Source: Accumulibacter sp. (GTDB lineage Bacteria > Pseudomonadota > Gammaproteobacteria > Burkholderiales > Rhodocyclaceae). From it: a stretch of 13,175 nt of DNA. Below are positions 11,232-13,175 of the stretch, one piece after another. The stretch spans positions 1 through 13,175 of the forward strand of contig JAITAJ010000190.1 of the NCBI GenBank assembly GCA_031284185.1, read 5' to 3'. The notes under the pieces were generated by a model. It was not told the origin of the DNA and did no database searches. It was given only the letters and a program-made list of their open reading frames with translations. The position numbers were made by a program, and so were the translations under genes. Position 1 is the first letter of the stretch, and each line of letters opens with the position of its first letter.

Positions 11232-13175
11232 CTATTCGTTTTCCGTTCCCTGTTTTCCGTCCTCCGACCGCCGGGTTTCGACCATGACCAGAGGGCCTTC
11301 CGCGACGGCGGCTGGCGCGGCGCGGCGGCGACGCGGCGCGAGTTTCTCTTCCGCTTCCGGCTGCCACGCGCGGGTCTTTTCGCCGCTGGTTTCCACCATG
11401 ACCAGACCAGAGCTTTCGAGCGTCTTGCCGATGTCGACGGACGCTTCTCCGGGAGGCGGCGCGGGAGGAAGTTCGGGCGCGGACGGCGCGATCACCGGCG
11501 CGGGCGTTTCCCCGGCGGGAACCTCAGCGGACGGCGCGTGAATCTCCGCCGCTTCCGTCACCGGGCCTGCAAGCGTTTCTTTCGCCGGAACCCGCTCGAC
11601 TTCACGGTCGATCCGGCGGACCGCTGCGGGTTCTTCGACAGGGGATTTCACGCCGATGGGGGCCGGGGCGGGGATGACCACTACCACCGCTTCCTCGGTT
11701 GCCGCCAGGGGGATCTTCATTTGCGGATCGCCGGAACTCACGTGGCGGGCCGGGGGTTCGGCGCCCGCGTCGGACGGGGAGACCGACGCGCTTTCAGGTT
11801 CGGACGGGACGGCGGCTTCCGGCGGCCTGGAGGAAAGGGAGGGCGCGGGTTCGACCGGTTCGGCGGCGATCCCGACATCGGCGGTTTCGGCGGATTCGTT
11901 CTTTTCCACGCGATCCCGCCGGCCACCGCGCCGGCCACGGCGACGGGCGGCGGCGCCGTTTTCTTCCACGGGCTTGCCCGTACTTTCCGGCGGCGGCAAT
12001 TCCATCGCTTCGACGCTTGCCACCGGCGCCGGCGATTCCTTCTCCCGGCGCTCGGGACGCTCGCTGCGCTGGCGGCGCGGTTCGCGGGGCTTCTGCGCTT
12101 CTTCCCGCGCGGCGGCGGCTCTTGGCTCACGCGCTTCCTTCGGCTCCCTCGGCGTTCGGGCTTCGCGGCCGTCGCGCTCCTCGTCACGACGGTTGTTGCG
12201 CGGCACGCGGCGAGTGTCCCGCTGATTGACGTTTCGCGGTTTTCTCGGCGGTTTGGTCTCTGGAACGGGTTCGTCGTCGCCGAAGAACCAGGAAAAGACT
12301 CGGGAAAGGAATCCGGCGCTTCTTTCCGGTTCTTTTCTCGTCCTCTCGACGACGATCGGAGCCGGCTCGATGGCAATGCCCTTGATCGCCGCCTCCTGTC
12401 GCGGCGCCTTGGCGTCGCCGTTGCCGCGCGATGGCCGCTCGTTTTCCTCGGTGGGAACGTCGACCATCCGGTACGACGGCTGTTCCATGTCTTCCTGATG
12501 GGGTTCGTCGTGACGCAGACGGGTGACGCTGTGCTGCGGCGTTTCCAGGTGAATGTTCGGGATCAGCAGGACGCTCACCTTGTGGCGCATTTCGATGGCC
12601 TGCAAGTCCGCGCGTTTCTCGTTGAGCAGGAAGGTGGCGACGTCGACCGGCACTTGCGCGTGAACGGCGGTCGTGTTGTCTTTCATCGCTTCTTCTTCCA
12701 GGATGCGCAGGATGTGCAGCGCGGCGGATTCCGTGCTCCGGATGTGGCCGGTGCCGGAACAGCGCGGGCACGGAATGTAACTGATCTCGGCCAGGGCCGG
12801 GCGCAGGCGTTGGCGCGACAGCTCCATCAGGCCGAAACGGCTGATCTTGCCGGCCTGCACGCGCGCATGGTCGAGTTTCAACCCGTCGCGCAGCCGGCCT
12901 TCGACTTCACGCTGGTTGCGCTGGCTCTCCATGTCGATGAAGTCGATGATGATCAGGCCGCCGAGGTCGCGCAGGCGAAGCTGCCGGGAGATTTCCTCGG
13001 CGGCTTCCAGATTGGTCTTGAAGGCCGTTTCCTCGATGTCCGCGCCGCGCGTCGAGCGGCCCGAGTTGACGTCGATCGCCACCAGCGCCTCGGTGTGGTC
13101 GATCACGATGGCGCCGCCCGAGGGCAGGTCGACCTGCCGGGAATAGGCCGATTCGATCTGGTGCTCGATCTGAAA
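11232..13175 (-). CDS. rne: Ribonuclease E, N-terminal part outside the window
   Basis: The last 647 residues of RNase E, the endonuclease that starts mRNA decay and processes rRNA and tRNA at the inner membrane. The catalytic DNase-I-like segment is visible with its two Mg2+ aspartates, AIDVNSG and IIIDFIDM, 43 residues apart as in E. coli D303 and D346. The zinc-link CPRCSGTG follows 58 residues later, again as in E. coli. The small domain follows, up to about residue 260. The remaining 380 or so residues are low-complexity: R/E-rich (RRQRSERPERREKE), a GRRGGRRDR arginine patch, then proline/alanine-rich. This is the degradosome-scaffold half typical of RNase E and rules out RNase G. After MVETRR, a common end in relatives, come about 11 residues (SEDGKQGTENE) whose bases resemble the dispersed repeat. 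A terminator follows the stop. The gene converges on maf. Confidence 0.95.
   Translation of the reverse strand, partial: FQIEHQIESAYSRQVDLPSGGAIVIDHTEALVAIDVNSGRSTRGADIEETAFKTNLEAAEEISRQLRLRDLGGLIIIDFIDMESQRNQREVEGRLRDGLKLDHARVQAGKISRFGLMELSRQRLRPALAEISYIPCPRCSGTGHIRSTESAALHILRILEEEAMKDNTTAVHAQVPVDVATFLLNEKRADLQAIEMRHKVSVLLIPNIHLETPQHSVTRLRHDEPHQEDMEQPSYRMVDVPTEENERPSRGNGDAKAPRQEAAIKGIAIEPAPIVVERTRKEPERSAGFLSRVFSWFFGDDEPVPETKPPRKPRNVNQRDTRRVPRNNRRDEERDGREARTPREPKEAREPRAAAAREEAQKPREPRRQRSERPERREKESPAPVASVEAMELPPPESTGKPVEENGAAARRRGRRGGRRDRVEKNESAETADVGIAAEPVEPAPSLSSRPPEAAVPSEPESASVSPSDAGAEPPARHVSSGDPQMKIPLAATEEAVVVVIPAPAPIGVKSPVEEPAAVRRIDREVERVPAKETLAGPVTEAAEIHAPSAEVPAGETPAPVIAPSAPELPPAPPPGEASVDIGKTLESSGLVMVETSGEKTRAWQPEAEEKLAPRRRRAAPAAVAEGPLVMVETRRSEDGKQGTENE

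Noticed and set aside
11656..12376. Long frames opposite the C-terminal half of rne
   Set aside because: They are shadows of low-complexity, arginine/proline-rich coding sequence. The RNase E frame runs unbroken from the catalytic motifs to its stop.
1..13175. tRNA, rRNA or riboswitch
   Set aside because: No tRNA-like cloverleaf, rRNA segment or recognisable riboswitch core was seen by eye on either strand; a covariance search was not possible here.

Overview
The window looks like a GC-rich betaproteobacterial chromosome segment, probably from the Rhodocyclales or a close relative. The basis is the nadD-rsfS-rlmH-maf series, a DUF2782 protein, two BPSS1780-type membrane proteins near polA, and an RNase E with a long basic, proline-rich C-terminal half. 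The lineage is an inference from gene content and remembered family resemblance; no search was run.

Layout, left to right. 1-138 (+) is the tail of a gene that may be an Rpn-type nuclease/transposase. 400-1755 (-) is a two-gene unit: a citrate-lyase-beta-like CoA ester lyase and a small all-alpha (MazG/dCTPase-like) NTP pyrophosphohydrolase. 1801-2214 is a dense repeat block. 2215-4932 (-) is an intact DNA polymerase I, divergent by only 17 bp from a LOG-family (TIGR00730) gene at 4950-5675 (+). Then follow, on the + strand, a secreted DUF2782 protein, two tandem BPSS1780-type membrane proteins, nadD, rsfS, rlmH and maf (5714-10102). A small membrane ORF lies at 10289-10540 (-). After a gene-poor stretch, the window ends inside rne (11232-13175, -), whose N-terminal part lies outside.

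The housekeeping genes serve NAD synthesis (NadD), ribosome dormancy and maturation (RsfS, RlmH), nucleotide-pool cleaning (Maf and the MazG-like protein), DNA repair synthesis (PolA) and RNA decay (RNase E). All show intact catalytic motifs.

The unusual content is a modular foldback repeat family present in at least four blocks (1801-2214, about 8576-8787, 10106-10345, 10646-10780). Each block has a purine-rich left arm (AGAGGACAGA type) and a pyrimidine-rich right arm (TCTGTCCTCT type). Two palindromic modules recur inside: AAACCGAGCGCTCGGTTT, which resembles an intrinsic terminator, and the hairpin GGCGCGAAGCGCC. Spacings of 29, 58 and 87 bp recur. The blocks sit at or across stop codons: directly after polA, 3 nt after maf, and read through into rsfS and the small ORF, giving repeat-encoded C-terminal tails. 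The rne tail looks similar, and a weaker trace follows the MazG-like gene. The family could be a dispersed, terminator-like 3'-end element. I could not assign it to a named family, and its mobility and function are inference.
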